Shown here: positions 29,958 to 40,899 of the stretch, piece after piece | Position numbering within the stretch: the stretch's first letter is position 1 | Layout: each line of letters begins with the position of its first letter | Notes under the pieces: model-generated | What the model was told of the DNA's origin: nothing | The model's input: only the letters and a program-made list of their open reading frames with translations | Database searches by the model: none | Origin: Toxorhynchites rutilus septentrionalis | Taxonomy: Eukaryota > Arthropoda > Insecta > Diptera > Culicidae | DNA length: 64,000 bases | Direction of reading: 5' to 3' | Assembly: GCF_029784135.1 (NCBI RefSeq) | Contig: NC_073744.1 | Coordinates: 100,189,303-100,253,302 of the forward strand | Program-made: the position numbers and the translations under genes

Positions 29958-30111
29958 GTTTCAGCTATCTGTAGTGAATCTGCTGTATCATGTGTCGTGT
30001 ACCGAGGATTATTTTTGATCAGTATCTTGATTGGATTGTCATCAGTGTTCTCAGACAACCTAATAGAAGCGTATTGCAAAAATTTCTTCACAAAAAAAAG
30101 CGCATCGCTAC
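29958..30111. other. Spacer between the two inverted elements
   Basis: 154 bases of non-palindromic sequence at the centre of the inverted pair, flanked on both sides by the inner ends reading CTAGGTAGTGCGGACTGAAT outward. No gene is present. Confidence 0.7.
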
Positions 30112-30574
30112 CTAGGTAGTGCGGACTGAATCAAAACGGCTGTCAAAAAAGATCCAATTGAAATGTCAAAAGAGATCCAACGATCAGGAGTGTTATTTTT
30201 CTTATGATAATCAACACTATAAAAAAGGTATTGTTATCAAATGCAAAAATAATTAAACTTATAAAATGAACGAACTTCATTTTTCCGTCAATTGTTTAAT
30301 TGGCTATTGCATCTCTGAAAGAGAATCTCATATTGCAAGGTATCAGAACTTGACCGAATATCAACAAACTACAAATAACGCTTAGTTCACTCCAACATGC
30401 TCCGCCAACGGATTGGATGATAGTTTTTGCTGTACAAGGACAGCACACCAGTTCGATTAAAGACAGAGTGTACGCAACAGCAGCAAATTTGAAGCAGAAT
30501 TTAAGAAGAAATTTAAGTGCTTGTATAATTTCATGTATATTTCTATAGTATTAAGTAAAATACAATGTACATAG

Positions 30575-31043
30575 TTATAGTAGTTTAAGTGTGTGTGTTG
30601 TATTTTGTCTCCGATGAAACGAGTCCCTCAATCTGCTACAGTGATGTGAATTTCCATGCGAATGGAAAATCCCCGCTGCATCACTGCAATGAAGGCAGTC
30701 TGCATCGCGCCCACGGGGGGATTTTGGGTTCTCACGTTGGGCAATCCGCATAAAGGCTGCTTTGGTATCTCGCAGCGGGATTAAGTAGCAGTTTTCACAG
30801 TCCACTGCATTAAGACGCTATCAAAATAATCCTGAAAATGTGTATGAAAGGTTTGCTACACTTTTGGTTTCCAATAATTCAAACATCGTACTTACTCCAC
30901 TGATACGCGAATCCTTATTCGGAACTAGTTTATCGTCTCCGCAAAAATCAACCCAGTGCGTCTGTAAATACGTTTCCGAAGCTATAAGAGCTAACGCGAA
31001 CATTTTCACTCGTATTCGGGCAGCCTTTCACTGAGCAACGCAT
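30575..31043 (-). pseudogene. THAP zinc-finger gene remnant, right copy
   Basis: Mirror of the left copy: start at 31043, donor at 30895, acceptor at 30832, same frame break and the same missing terminal ligands. One visible residue difference in the second exon (DLF versus DSF). Confidence 0.6.
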
Positions 31044-32116
31044 TTTTAATGTCCACTTTCCCTGATATAATTTTTCTCCGAACGAAATAAAAACAAACGA
31101 AGTCACAGTCACGTAAATGTTTACTCCTGTGATTTGAAAACATTCGATGAAAAGTGGAAAGAAGAGTTGCCAGATGATTTTTAAAAAAAGGCTGTAAACA
31201 TATGAGAAAGTCTGTTAAAAATGTGGAAATGTCTGTAAAAGAGTGCGAATCTGTAGAAATCTCTTTTAATGTTAATTTTTCCAGATTCATTGATACTTTG
31301 TACATCGCGATGCACGCTAGATTGTCTTTTGTATATTATTGTATATTTTGTATATGTACATCTTTTATATATACAGCCATTCCATGCCAAACCGATATAG
31401 TGGTTCTCAGATTTCAATGAAAAGTGGTAGTTTTGTTCTTTATCGCAAAACATTAAACCCTTTTTTTTCGTTAGGGTGACCATTTCCATTTTAGGGTGGT
31501 CCGAAAAATCATTTTTCCCCAGTTTTTCCCAAAACTGACTTTTTTCAAAAAATCATAACTTTTGAATCATTGAACCGATTTAGATTATCGACATATCTAA
31601 TTGAAGCCAATGAGCTAGCTTTTCATTAAAATATAATATATTGAAATTGTAAGGAAAAAAAAGGATTTTGTTTTTGTACTTATCGATTGTATTTTTTTAT
31701 TATTTTGAACTAGAGGGCGCTATATATTTTTTATACTTTTCTTGAAAGCTTGTTATACATAACATATCTCGATTTCAGAGATGCTTTTTTTTCGTTATTG
31801 AGATATGATTTTTTAAAGTTAACCGGTGGTCCGAAAAATCATTTTTCCTCTTGAGAACCACTTTATTGGCATGAAATGGCTGACAGACCTGTAATGCGAC
31901 ACGTTTAATTGGGCATTTTTACCTTTAATTGGACGTTTTTGTAAACATCAAGTTCGGGGCCTAAATTATGGTCCCAAATTGAAAGTCCCAACCAGGCGTC
32001 GACACTGTATCATTCTCATCGCCAATGTCTAATTACAAGTCAAAATAGCCTCCAATGCGACACTGAGTGGTGCCTCGGCATGTCGCATTAAATGTGAATA
32101 ACTGTATATACACATA

Positions 32117-32357
32117 CTAGCTCACCCGGCGAACTTCGTCCCGGGTCAGCTAGTAAATGTAGTATATGTCATATCATTATTGTTTTGATATGAATTCTAT
32201 AGAACGAATTTCGAAACTTTTCCTCATCATAACATTGTTCTGTGGGCAGAATACCACAAATACAATAAAATGAAGACAGCTCAAAAAGGACCTTTCCTTC
32301 ATCGGATTTGCGGATAAGCAACACATTTAGCCTTCCATTTTTATTCATATAGATAGA
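32117..32357 (-). mobile_element. Helitron-like element, right copy
   Basis: Mirror of 27718-27953 with the same TC start and CTAG end. It carries a few extra bases near 32230 (TCATAACATTG). Confidence 0.65.
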
Positions 32358-32779
32358 TAAAAGATATAGGAATGCGTTGTATTGCCTGAAAATCCAGTTC
32401 CACTTTCGAACAAAGATCAACTTCGCTAGCGCAAATATTGAATGGACTAAACGCGCTTATCATGATGTAATTTTCGGTCATATGAGAATTCATTTTTCCG
32501 AATTTTCCTACATTCCTTCTGAGTTTTCCGAAAACTTTCCGATTTTGCTCTCCACTATATTGATCTACGGGAAGAGACGAATACAACAAAATAAAGAAGT
32601 CTAAAATCGGATCATCCCTTCTTCGAGGCTTGCTTACGAACAGATTTGGCCTTTCATTTTCATTTATATAGATAGATATAGGCTAACAGTGCGAGGTTGA
32701 AGGGATGCTCAAGGACTGGGATAAAACTCCGTGGGTTTCCGTTTTCGCTCGGCTGTAGTCAATCTTAATATTACTCAAA

Positions 32780-32957
32780 AATGTGTGCTCCGCCGCAGTG
32801 CTACCCCTGTATGGAGTACTGCGCCGAAAAGTATGCACATCGCGCTGGTGTGATCGAAGAGCAGTATGAATTTCATGTCGTCTAAAGACGACGCTCGTAC
32901 ACACAGCTCGTCACGTGGTTGTCGTCAATAGACGACGCCCGTAACGAAAGGGTTAAG
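32780..32957 (-). repeat. TTAA-ended repeat, copy 1
   Basis: Shares about 170 bases with 50960-51136, including the GCACATCGCGCTGGTGTGA stretch and an end of the form GTAACGAAAGGGTTAA. The TTAA end suggests a piggyBac-type MITE; the other end is unclear. Confidence 0.5.
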
Positions 32958-33792
32958 GCTTTGAGAATCAACTCACTGTCGTTTGCTCAAAGGATACCCC
33001 TCTAGGAGAGTCATTTTTTAGGAAATTAGCGACGCACATGTTGCACCGTACGTTTGCTAAAAAATGATTCGCTTGGCGGCGGCAGCGCTAATTCGGTTTA
33101 CTTGGTTTGTCGTCGGCTGTTCTTGATATTCTCGGTAAATTACAATCTGTTAAGTTTTACCAATCTCATCGATAGTTCTCATAAGTTCTCGACTCTGTTC
33201 CCTCACTGTCATGAAATTTTGAAGTATAGTATAGATACATTTAATGCAATTTTTCATTCATCGTGAAGAATCGTAGTGTCTGTTTCGCCAGCAATGATTT
33301 CAGGGCAAATGAAATCATGAAAAACACTGACGTATACAATTTATTGTTACCAAACAAAACACCAACAGAATGCAAAAGATACTGAAGTACTGTCATCGGC
33401 CACTGAGCGATACTATGCTCACGACATCACTGCAATGCGACCTATTTTGCGCACGTAATCACTGTGGTGATACCGGCAGTTAGGCTCTAGTTTGCGCACA
33501 TAACGACTGTGGTTACGCCGGGCGACAAAGTGTTTATGAATTACTCAAAAAATAGGTCTAACGTCATGTGTATTCATATAAACTAAATATAGAAACTTTT
33601 TATGTATTAAAACTATGGGTAAATGTAATACGATGAGTCAAATATCTTTGATGTGATAAATAGAGTCTCTCATTTTTCAAAAACCTGTGAAATATTGTTG
33701 TATCCTAAAAGTCTGCAACAAAAATTAAAAGTATTTTACAGATATGTCTGTAAATTTACTAACATATCTATTAATCTGGCATCTCTGGTGGT
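32958..33792. other. Unassigned sequence inside the right element
   Basis: AT-rich and without a supported gene. It has short related pieces (GCGCAC...AACGACTGTGG and GCGCACGTAATCACTGTGG, 33449-33515) suggesting a diverged local duplication of about 50-60 bases. Confidence 0.4.
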
Positions 33793-34178
33793 CTGAGAAT
33801 TTATTGCAAGAAATCGCTTGAAAAAATCCATAAATTTGCTTGAAAATGAAGTGGATTGAGTCCGCACCACTTAGGTATTAACCACTGGTGGGCTTCCAGT
33901 ATCGAGAAAATGTGGAAATATCTAATCGTTACTGAAAATAAAAAAGTTCCTCTGGGAATTTAAAAATACATTCATGTGAAAGAGTTTATTTGAATGTTTT
34001 CTATCCATGTAACACTGTGACCAAATATGTTTCAATCAAGTGCTATTAACAGATGGTTATCGAGTTAGCATTAACCACTGGTGGGCTTCCAGTATCGAGG
34101 AAAATGTGGAAATATCTAATCGTTACTGAAAATAATCTACCAGTTCATCTGGGAATTTAAAAATACATTCATGTGAAA

Positions 34179-34381
34179 GGAAGGAAGGAAGGTCTTGAAT
34201 TATAAGACTTTAAACTTTTGCAGTTCATTCGTCTCTAGTCTTGAGAAAGGCCCTTTGAAAACTCTACTCTATTCTACTCCAGCGCTACCACCTCCGCCCT
34301 CTTGCCTTGAGAAAGGCACTCGATCCCTCGCCGTCCAGCCCGTCCAGCAACTATGTTGTCCAGTCGGTGTCCACACAAAGA
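34179..34381 (-). mobile_element. Short (CCTT)n-tailed SINE-like element, copy 1
   Basis: A 200-base element with a GGAA/CCTT-repeat tail, flanked by the duplicated target ATTCATGTGAAAG inside a satellite monomer. Six other copies occur (34989, 54047, 54236, 55246, 62964 and 63176). Orientation is taken from the tail. Its RNA origin is not recognised. Confidence 0.75.
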
Positions 34382-34988
34382 ATGGATTCATGTGAAAGAG
34401 TTTATTTGAATGTTTTTTATCCATGTAACACTGTGACCAAATATGTTTCAATCAAGTGCTATTAACAGATGGTTATCGAGTTAGCATTAACCACTGGTGG
34501 GCTTCCAGTATCGAGGAAAATGTGGAAATATCTAATCGTTACTGAAAATAATCTGCCAGTTCCCCTGGGAATTTAAAAATACATTCATGTGAAAGAGTTT
34601 ATTTGAATGTTTTCTATCCATGTAACACTGTGACCTAATATGTTTCAATCAAGTGTTATTAACAGGTGGTTATCGAATTAGTATTAACCACTGGTGGGCT
34701 TCCATTATCTAGGAAATTGTGGAAATATCTAATCGTTACTGAAAATAATCTGCCAGTTCCTCTGGGAATTTAAAAATACATTCATGTGAAAGAGTTTATT
34801 TGAATGTTTTCTATCCATGTAACACTGTGACCAAATATGTTTCAATCAAGCGCTATTAACAGATGGTTATCGAGTTAGCATTAACCACTGGTGGGCTTCC
34901 AGTATCGAGGAAAATGTGGAAATATCTAATCGTTACTGAAAATAATCTACCAGTTCATCTGGGAATTTAAAAATACATTCATGTGAAA

Positions 34989-35191
34989 GGAAGGAAAGAA
35001 GGTCTTGAATTATAAGACTTTAAACTTTTGCAGTTCATTCGTCTCTAGCCTTGAGAAAGGCCCTTTGAAAACTCTACTCTATTCTACTCCAGCGCTACCA
35101 CCTCCGTCCTCTTGCCTTGAGAAAGGCACTCGATCCCTCGCCGTCCAGCCCGTCCAGCAACGATGTTGTACAGTCGGTGTCCACACAAAGA
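34989..35191 (-). mobile_element. (CCTT)n-tailed SINE-like element, copy 2
   Basis: Same position in the monomer and the same target duplication (TTCATGTGAAAG) as copy 1, exactly 810 bases downstream. It was copied with the satellite and is not a new insertion. Confidence 0.75.
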
Positions 35192-35703
35192 ATGGTTTCA
35201 TGTGAAAGAGTTTATTTGAATGTTTTCTATCCATGTAACACTGTGACCAAATATGTTTCAATCAAGTGCTATTAACAGATGGTTATCGAGTTAGCATTAA
35301 CCACTGGTGGGCTTCCAGTATCGAGGAAAATGTGGAAATATCTAATCGTTACTGAAAATAATCTGCCAGTTCCCCTGGGAATTTAAAAATACATTCATGT
35401 GAAAGAGTTTATGTGAATGTTTTCTATCCATGTAACACTGTGACCAAATATTTTTCAATCAAGTACTATTAACAGGTGGTTATCGAGTTAGTATTAACCA
35501 CTGGTGGGCTTCCAGTATCGAGGAAAATGTGGAAATATCTAATCGTTGCTGGAAAACTAATCTGCCAGTTTCCCTTGGAATTGAAAATTACATGCTTCCA
35601 ACGTAACGCTCTCGTTTTCGAAGTCCCCCAAATATTCATTTATTCATTCATTCAGAATGGATTTAGATTCAACTTCAAACAAATGATCTCTAAATCAACG
35701 ATA

Positions 35704-35745
35704 GTCCTACGTCACCCTTGCGGTTATACCATAGATATAACCCAC
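35704..35745 (-). other. Hairpin + TGACGTAGGACTA signature
   Basis: On the minus strand: GGTTATATC-TAT-GGTATAACC, seven bases, TGACGTAGGACTA. It is one of six such loci and directly follows the Y-box remnant. Confidence 0.7.
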
Positions 35746-36039
35746 TTCCTGTTTTTCTCCAATGACAACGTCGAACTCAACAACTTCACCAACTTTAACT
35801 GAACGGACGGCTTTATTCGAATTGTTTCGAGCAATTACAGACTGATGTATTCGTTCATACATCTTCTTGGGTATCATCTCGATTTAAGAAACCATATCAA
35901 CTTTGCACGTTTAACTATTTCACTACACCAGTGGCTATTATTTCCTTCTGTTGATGTATACCGACGATTCATTTTTGGCTGGGATTTGCTATTCCGGTTG
36001 CTGCTGTTCTGGCACACTCACTGCGTGTTGGTGAGCCAT
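35728..36039 (-). pseudogene. Y-box / cold-shock domain protein retrocopy (decayed)
   Basis: Minus-strand text from an ATG at 36039 (MAHQHAVSVPEQQQPE) leads into a cold-shock domain. IATGVVK is followed by a stop where tryptophan is expected, then NVQS-stop-YGFLNRDDTQEDV, a frame change, HQSVIARNNSNKAVRSVKVG and EVVEFDVVIGEKQEVG. This order matches the RNP1/RNP2 strands of Y-box proteins, which bind mRNA and single-stranded DNA. No intron is visible in the domain, consistent with a retrocopy. Several stops and a frameshift make it non-functional. The similarity ends at 35742 within the hairpin signature, so the copy is 3'-truncated. Confidence 0.7.
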
Positions 36040-36162
36040 ATTGGTATAGCTCTTCCTGCTGGCTCGATTTCTTCCGATTGTCAAGAACACAAATGTTATT
36101 GGTGCACTTCTATATGTCTATTTCATGATGTGATCGAACTCTTATGGTGTAAAAATTAACGT

Positions 36163-36275
36163 TTTGAATTCACATTAATAAGCACAATCAGATTTATTTT
36201 CACACATTTTTTTTTATTTTTAACGTCAAAATCGACGTTTTGAGGTTCACATTAATAAGCACAGTCACATTTTTG
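36163..36275. repeat. 72-bp tandem duplication
   Basis: CACATTAATAAGCACA-centred text at about 36172 recurs at about 36248 with small changes. Confidence 0.6.
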
Positions 36276-37213
36276 CTTTACTTTTTCACTAAGTTAGAAA
36301 TGCCGTGGGTTGGCCGCTGTTCCCACTTGAACAGCGGCCACCGCTGTCACCACAATGAACGAACCTGGCCGCGCGGCCTAGGGCACTGTCTTTTTGTTAA
36401 GAATAAAACACTTTCTGGATTTTCTACTCCAGGAGATACTACCGTCCGCCTCCCTGGCTGACGATGACTCCCGTTTATTTTTCTGATTCATCCTAACGAA
36501 ACCTAATCTACCCTAATTCCTACCGACTGAACTCTCAGGTAGAGTTATCCGATTTTACTACCTACTCTACTTATATCTCTACCTATCCTATGATTCATTG
36601 AATTTTCCATTTGTATGGAAAATTCCGACATTCTTTTTTGAAAATCCTTATTGGATTCATCTTTACATTCTAGTTGGCAATGTAATATTAAATTATTTAT
36701 AAAGGGGCGCTGCACCTCAGCGCCAAGGCAGTGGACTGTATAAGTGGAAGACTGGTCAACTGCGTGGAAATAAAACTCTTCTTCCGCCTTGAAAAAGGCA
36801 GGCAATGGTTTTCACAGCAGTCTACTCAGCCCGATATCGATGGTGCGAATAGTTTTCTCTGATGGAAAGAGTGCGATTGGAAGTCAAACACGTGGTACTT
36901 TTTCTCCTACTGGTTGTTTATTCGACGATGTTTATTGTATAACGCGTAAAAACTTAATACAATAATTCCTCGACCTCCACCTCATTTTATGTGAAAGTGA
37001 ACGTGTGGCGCTAGCGATGTAAATCGGTGCGCAGTGCTGTCGGCGATGAATAAATCTGCCCCGCGCATGCGCTCAATGTGTGCATCGATGACGTCATTCC
37101 GGAGCGGTCGAATCAGGCGCGAACAATAACTTATTTGTATAATGCAGTATCTTAGCCACAAATTGACTAGCGCCCCATGAGGGAGGAGTAATGTTTTGAA
37201 ATTTGAAAAAAAA
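36276..37213. other. Unassigned region
   Basis: No gene recognised. It includes a GC-rich inverted stretch (GGCCGCTGTTC/GAACAGCGGCC near 36312-36340) and pyrimidine-rich text near 36480-36600 that could come from an LTR or MITE. Confidence 0.35.
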
Positions 37214-37434
37214 ATCATTGCCTTGTTACAGCTCATGAACCAAAATATTATTCAAATGATCAAGTCCAAATACAAGCAAAAGCTTAGTATCCAGGAGCCA
37301 AGGAGAGTTCGATGAGATGGTTAACCGAATCAACATTAGGGATGCTATGTTTTGGGTGGCCGAGGCTTGGGGCGAGGTACCGACTGATTGCATTGTGAAG
37401 TCAAGGAAAATGTTGATATCCCGTTGTTGACTGT
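37214..37434 (+). pseudogene. pogo/jerky-type transposase C-terminal remnant
   Basis: IALLQLMNQNIIQMIKSKYK (37217 on) matches the TSLIQPMDQGVI-type segment of pogo/Tigger/jerky DDE transposases. After a frame change the stretch FDEMVNRINIRDAMFWVAEA at 37308 continues the C-terminal region. Everything before, including the DDE triad and the DNA-binding head, is gone. The element once belonged to the Tc1/mariner-pogo group. Confidence 0.65.
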
Positions 37435-38240
37435 AAAAGAACGCATGAACGCATGACCGGTGATTTTATGGTTTTCGGAAGACTCGAACTTTAGCGTCTT
37501 TACGACAATAGTAAGTAAAGTCTGAATGAGCTAAAATGTTGTATAGTGTATTTGTTCGAGGTAATCAATACTTTTCAGGAAGTCCCATTCGTAAATTTGA
37601 GATGGCCATTCTCATTGGAACTCTAATTCACATCGTTACTCATGAATTTATTTTTAAACCGAAATAAATAATAATTTGCAAGAAAAAAAAATTAAATTAA
37701 ATTAAATCTATTCTGCGATAATATCGTAACATATGAAGATGCTAAATAGACATCTTTTGAGAATCCAATAAATCAAAGGACTATCCAAGCGGATTCAAAG
37801 ATTTATCACTTATTTTGTATTCTTTGCAACAATCTCAACACTCCTACCCCAACTTTTACTTTTCTTTACTACATCCATGATTATTCGAAAGTTCATATGG
37901 ATGGATAACCGAATTAAAACATACTAAACAGACCCTGCTCATCCTAACTACATCCATGTTTCATTAAATTATCATATTAGGTATGTTTAAATATTAAATC
38001 GATGTATTCTAAATTTGGAATTTCCAACGTATATAAATCTACTGCAGATAATCGAAACTAGTTGTATTGATCAACCCCTTTTACAGTCCTCTCCTCTATC
38101 TCGCTTCGTACAAATGTTGTTCAAATAATCATATTTATAAAGTATATGACCAAGTATTCAAAATTATCGATAAAAAAAAATCAAAACCAAAATACTCCGG
38201 ATGATAGAGTCTAAAATTCCGGATAATCGAGTCCGACCTG
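37435..38240 (+). mobile_element. pogo-type element 3' region with terminal repeat
   Basis: Ends at 38240 with GGATAATCGAGTCCGACCTG followed by TA. Read outward this is CAGGTCGGACTCGATTATCC, a terminal repeat typical of pogo/jerky elements, beside a TA target. The left terminal repeat was not found. Confidence 0.55.
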
Positions 38241-38430
38241 TACTTACTCTTTTTAACTAATATTAAAATTATTTCAATATATCCCCAAAGAATCATAATT
38301 GTAACCTTTTCTGTTATTAAGTTCTTAACAGTAGAAAATCTGTTCAATATTCCTTGCAGAAAACGTGATACTATATTAATATGTGTTCTTCATCTTCACT
38401 CAGTTTTTAAAGTCAATTAATTCATCCTCT

Positions 38431-39156
38431 TTAAGGGGGTATTCTAGTCTAGAAATCTGAAAAAATCGAAATTTTTTTTTTACCATATTTCTGTAGTTTA
38501 GGCATTCAAGAATATACTCTAGAAAGGACTTATCGAAAATCCTATTATTTACCTAGTTAGAGCCATCTTAGTGATGTGGTATCTAACCTGTTACGGCCAT
38601 CACAATGAACTTCAAACGCGTTTCTCTCGGAACTAGTTTTTTTCTGGCGTACACGATATCTCAAGTTCTACTGAACCGATTTATGTCAAATTTATATGAA
38701 AATAATCTGCATACATCTCTCTATCGCATGAACCAATAAAAAATTATAACTTTTTAATTTTACTATTTTTTAAAAATCGGTAAACGCAAAAAAAAACGTT
38801 TTAAACAGCATTTTTGTTTTCAAACGGCCGCCATTTTGTTAAAACCCATGTTTTTGACTTGTCCGAGGTTCATGCCATAGCGACATCTTTACTGATTCAG
38901 AATCTGTTCGATTTTTTTGTTTCAGATAACCAGAAGGACTGGAATCGTGTACGCCATGGCACAACTTTTTTTGAACACCCTCACTTCACCAGCATGTAAC
39001 TATTCTAATTATGAATATTTTTTTCCGTCCTATTTTTGTTTTATTGTTGAAAGATAGATAAACGATAATGGATAGTAAAAATATTCTTTGTTTTATTTTT
39101 ACGGAGTTCGAAAAAACGTCCGAAATTCGTGTCTCTACACTAGAATACCCCCTTAA
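38431..39156. mobile_element. TTAA-flanked MITE (726 bp)
   Basis: Both ends read TTAAGGGGGTATTCTAGT inward (right end reversed at 39139-39156), giving inverted repeats of about 23 bases with one mismatch and a TTAA or TA target. There is no transposase frame. A piggyBac-like origin is possible from the TTAA; the internal sequence is AT-rich. Confidence 0.8.
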
Positions 39157-40215
39157 AACAAAATTATTGATTGTCGTCCTGGGAGACCATTTGCGCGAGT
39201 ATATTAGGGTTAAAAACAGGTTAAAAACGTTTTGTTGGGAAAAGTAATGGATACAATCTGGAACGTAACGTAATAACGTGTAATATGATTGTAATATGTA
39301 ATAATATGATTGTGTGAAAAGTTCTTTCGGATTTACATTAGAACTTCATTTCTTTTCTGAGGAAACATTCCGCAAAAACTGAAATATGTATATTCGAAAG
39401 ATTACTGTATCGTATTTATTTTCCATCGATTGGTGAAACGCTATACTCCATGCGAAAACTGATAAATATTGACCATCCGGATAACAGAAAAATTCTTGCT
39501 ATCAATTTCATATCACATCTGTGTGTATATCCGCATGCACCAGACTTTTTTATTCGATGTTTTCTTCTTTACGTTAGCCATGTGGTCCTGATCTTTTGTC
39601 GTAAAAGTTACCTACTGGTGGTTTTCCAATTTCCTTTAATGCTGCAAACAAACAAAAACAGACTACTGTACCACAAAAACTACTGTACCACAAGCATTTA
39701 CAAAACATAACATCTTTTATCGCATATACAATTAGCCCACATTAATCTAAAATATGTATTACACCTGATAAATTTTAAGAATAAGTAGGGGACATTCAAA
39801 AACAACTGATCGAATAAAAATCGCAGCTTTGTTCCCTGCTTATAAATTTTTGTACGGTATGCATCACAATATACAGACATTTGCTGCATTGACCCTTAAA
39901 ACGCTTGCTGTCGGTATGATAATTGTTCAAATGAGTGCAATCACGGGAAAATTATCGCTTAGCGATCCTTCTCTGTCTCATCCACACACAAATCCGATCG
40001 ATGGAGAGTGAATCATTGGTCGACAGAGCTGCTGTTCTTTCTACTTACGAGACAGAATGAACTTGTCTACCAAATGTTTGGATTCGCTCACTCACTGAGT
40101 GGTATCGTATGATGCGAAACCAACACGTTGATTGAAGAAGCTGTTTTCACTTGCTGAAAAAAATTGGTTGCTTTCGTCGATTCTCTCGTCAATCACCAAC
40201 ATTGATTACAACTAT
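39157..40215. other. Unassigned AT-rich stretch
   Basis: Open frames here (for example 39450-39710) show no family resemblance and no support from neighbours. I see no repeat ends. Confidence 0.4.
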
Positions 40216-40239
40216 TAATTTCCGAAATTAATCCCATTA

Positions 40240-40875
40240 TTCTTTGTATTCAGGAAACAATGACTCCTGGTAATTTTTCTCCAGATTACATAAAAAATTA
40301 TGTAACATATTTTAAGGAAGGCCCCACCCCATCTTCAAACGGGGTTGCAATTGCAATTAAAACCGGGTCCCCCCATAAACTCCTTAAACTCAACACTTCA
40401 ATGCAAGCAATAGGAATTTTAGCTGAATTCCCAATTGCAGTTACAGTTGTTAGCCTGTACATCCCACATCATGCTGACTTGGCTACACTTGGTGGTCAAC
40501 TGGATCATCTAGTGAGCCAGCTTCGCCCCACCATTTATAATCACGGGTGATCTTAACGCTCACTCTCATATTTGGGGTAGTACACACCTCGATCGAAGAG
40601 GAGAGATAATTGAGGATTTCACTTCTGATCACTCCCTTCACATTTTGAATAATGGTCAACATACCAGATTACTCTCTTCTAATGGTCTCACAACCGCCAT
40701 TGATCTCACTATCGCTTCTAGTCAACTTGTTTCGGAGCTATTATGGAACGTCTATGAAGACAACTGTAATAGTGATCACTTCCCCATTATTATTTTCTTG
40801 GTAAGTCTTCTCCGGAAGTACCCACTAGGCCAAGGTGAAAATTTGAATTCGCAGATTGGATTAGTTACCAGTTAG
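40240..40875 (+). pseudogene. Jockey copy 2 endonuclease
   Basis: CIQETMTPGNFSP carries the catalytic glutamate, VTVVSLYIPHHADLATLGGQ follows, and a one-base frame change at the GDLNAH (D-N) motif near 40545 splits the domain. It continues with NNGQHTRL, TAIDLTIAS and CNSDHFPII (terminal D-H). Upstream residues are missing, which makes it 5'-truncated. More diverged from copy 3 than the PLE copies are from each other. Confidence 0.8.
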
Positions 40876-40899
40876 ATACTGAAAACCGCCTCTTAGCCA

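Larger units (their letters stand above)
27258..32821. repeat. Large near-perfect palindrome (two arms of about 2.7 kb)
   Basis: Positions x and about 60069-60079 minus x are complementary throughout; the arms are 27258-29957 and 30112-32821 and the 154-base spacer is 29958-30111. All internal features occur twice in opposite orientation. The arms differ by only a few single bases and short indels. Confidence 0.9.
30112..33874 (-). mobile_element. THAP-domain DNA element, right copy
   Basis: Inverted counterpart of 27175-29957 with the same end sequences. It is longer by about 970 bases because 32822-33792 holds further repeats just inside its outer terminal repeat. Confidence 0.6.
33880..35600. 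repeat. Satellite of about 200-bp monomers with an 810-bp higher-order repeat
   Basis: The monomer start CCACTGGTGGGCTTCCAGTA recurs at about 33886, 34079, 34491, 34691, 34885, 35301 and 35501. A SINE sits inside the second and fifth monomers at the same point, and the block from about 34075 to 34884 is repeated from about 34885, offset 810 bases. Confidence 0.9.

Noticed and set aside
34195..34395. Frame inside the SINE-like repeat as a gene
   Set aside because: It is seen at each SINE copy with drifting stops and is explained by the repeat.
36240..36461. 73-residue frame
   Set aside because: No recognisable motif; it overlaps a local tandem duplication and GC-rich inverted text.
39450..39710. 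Small membrane-protein-like frame
   Set aside because: AT-rich composition gives hydrophobic codons by chance; there is no relative and no gene signals.
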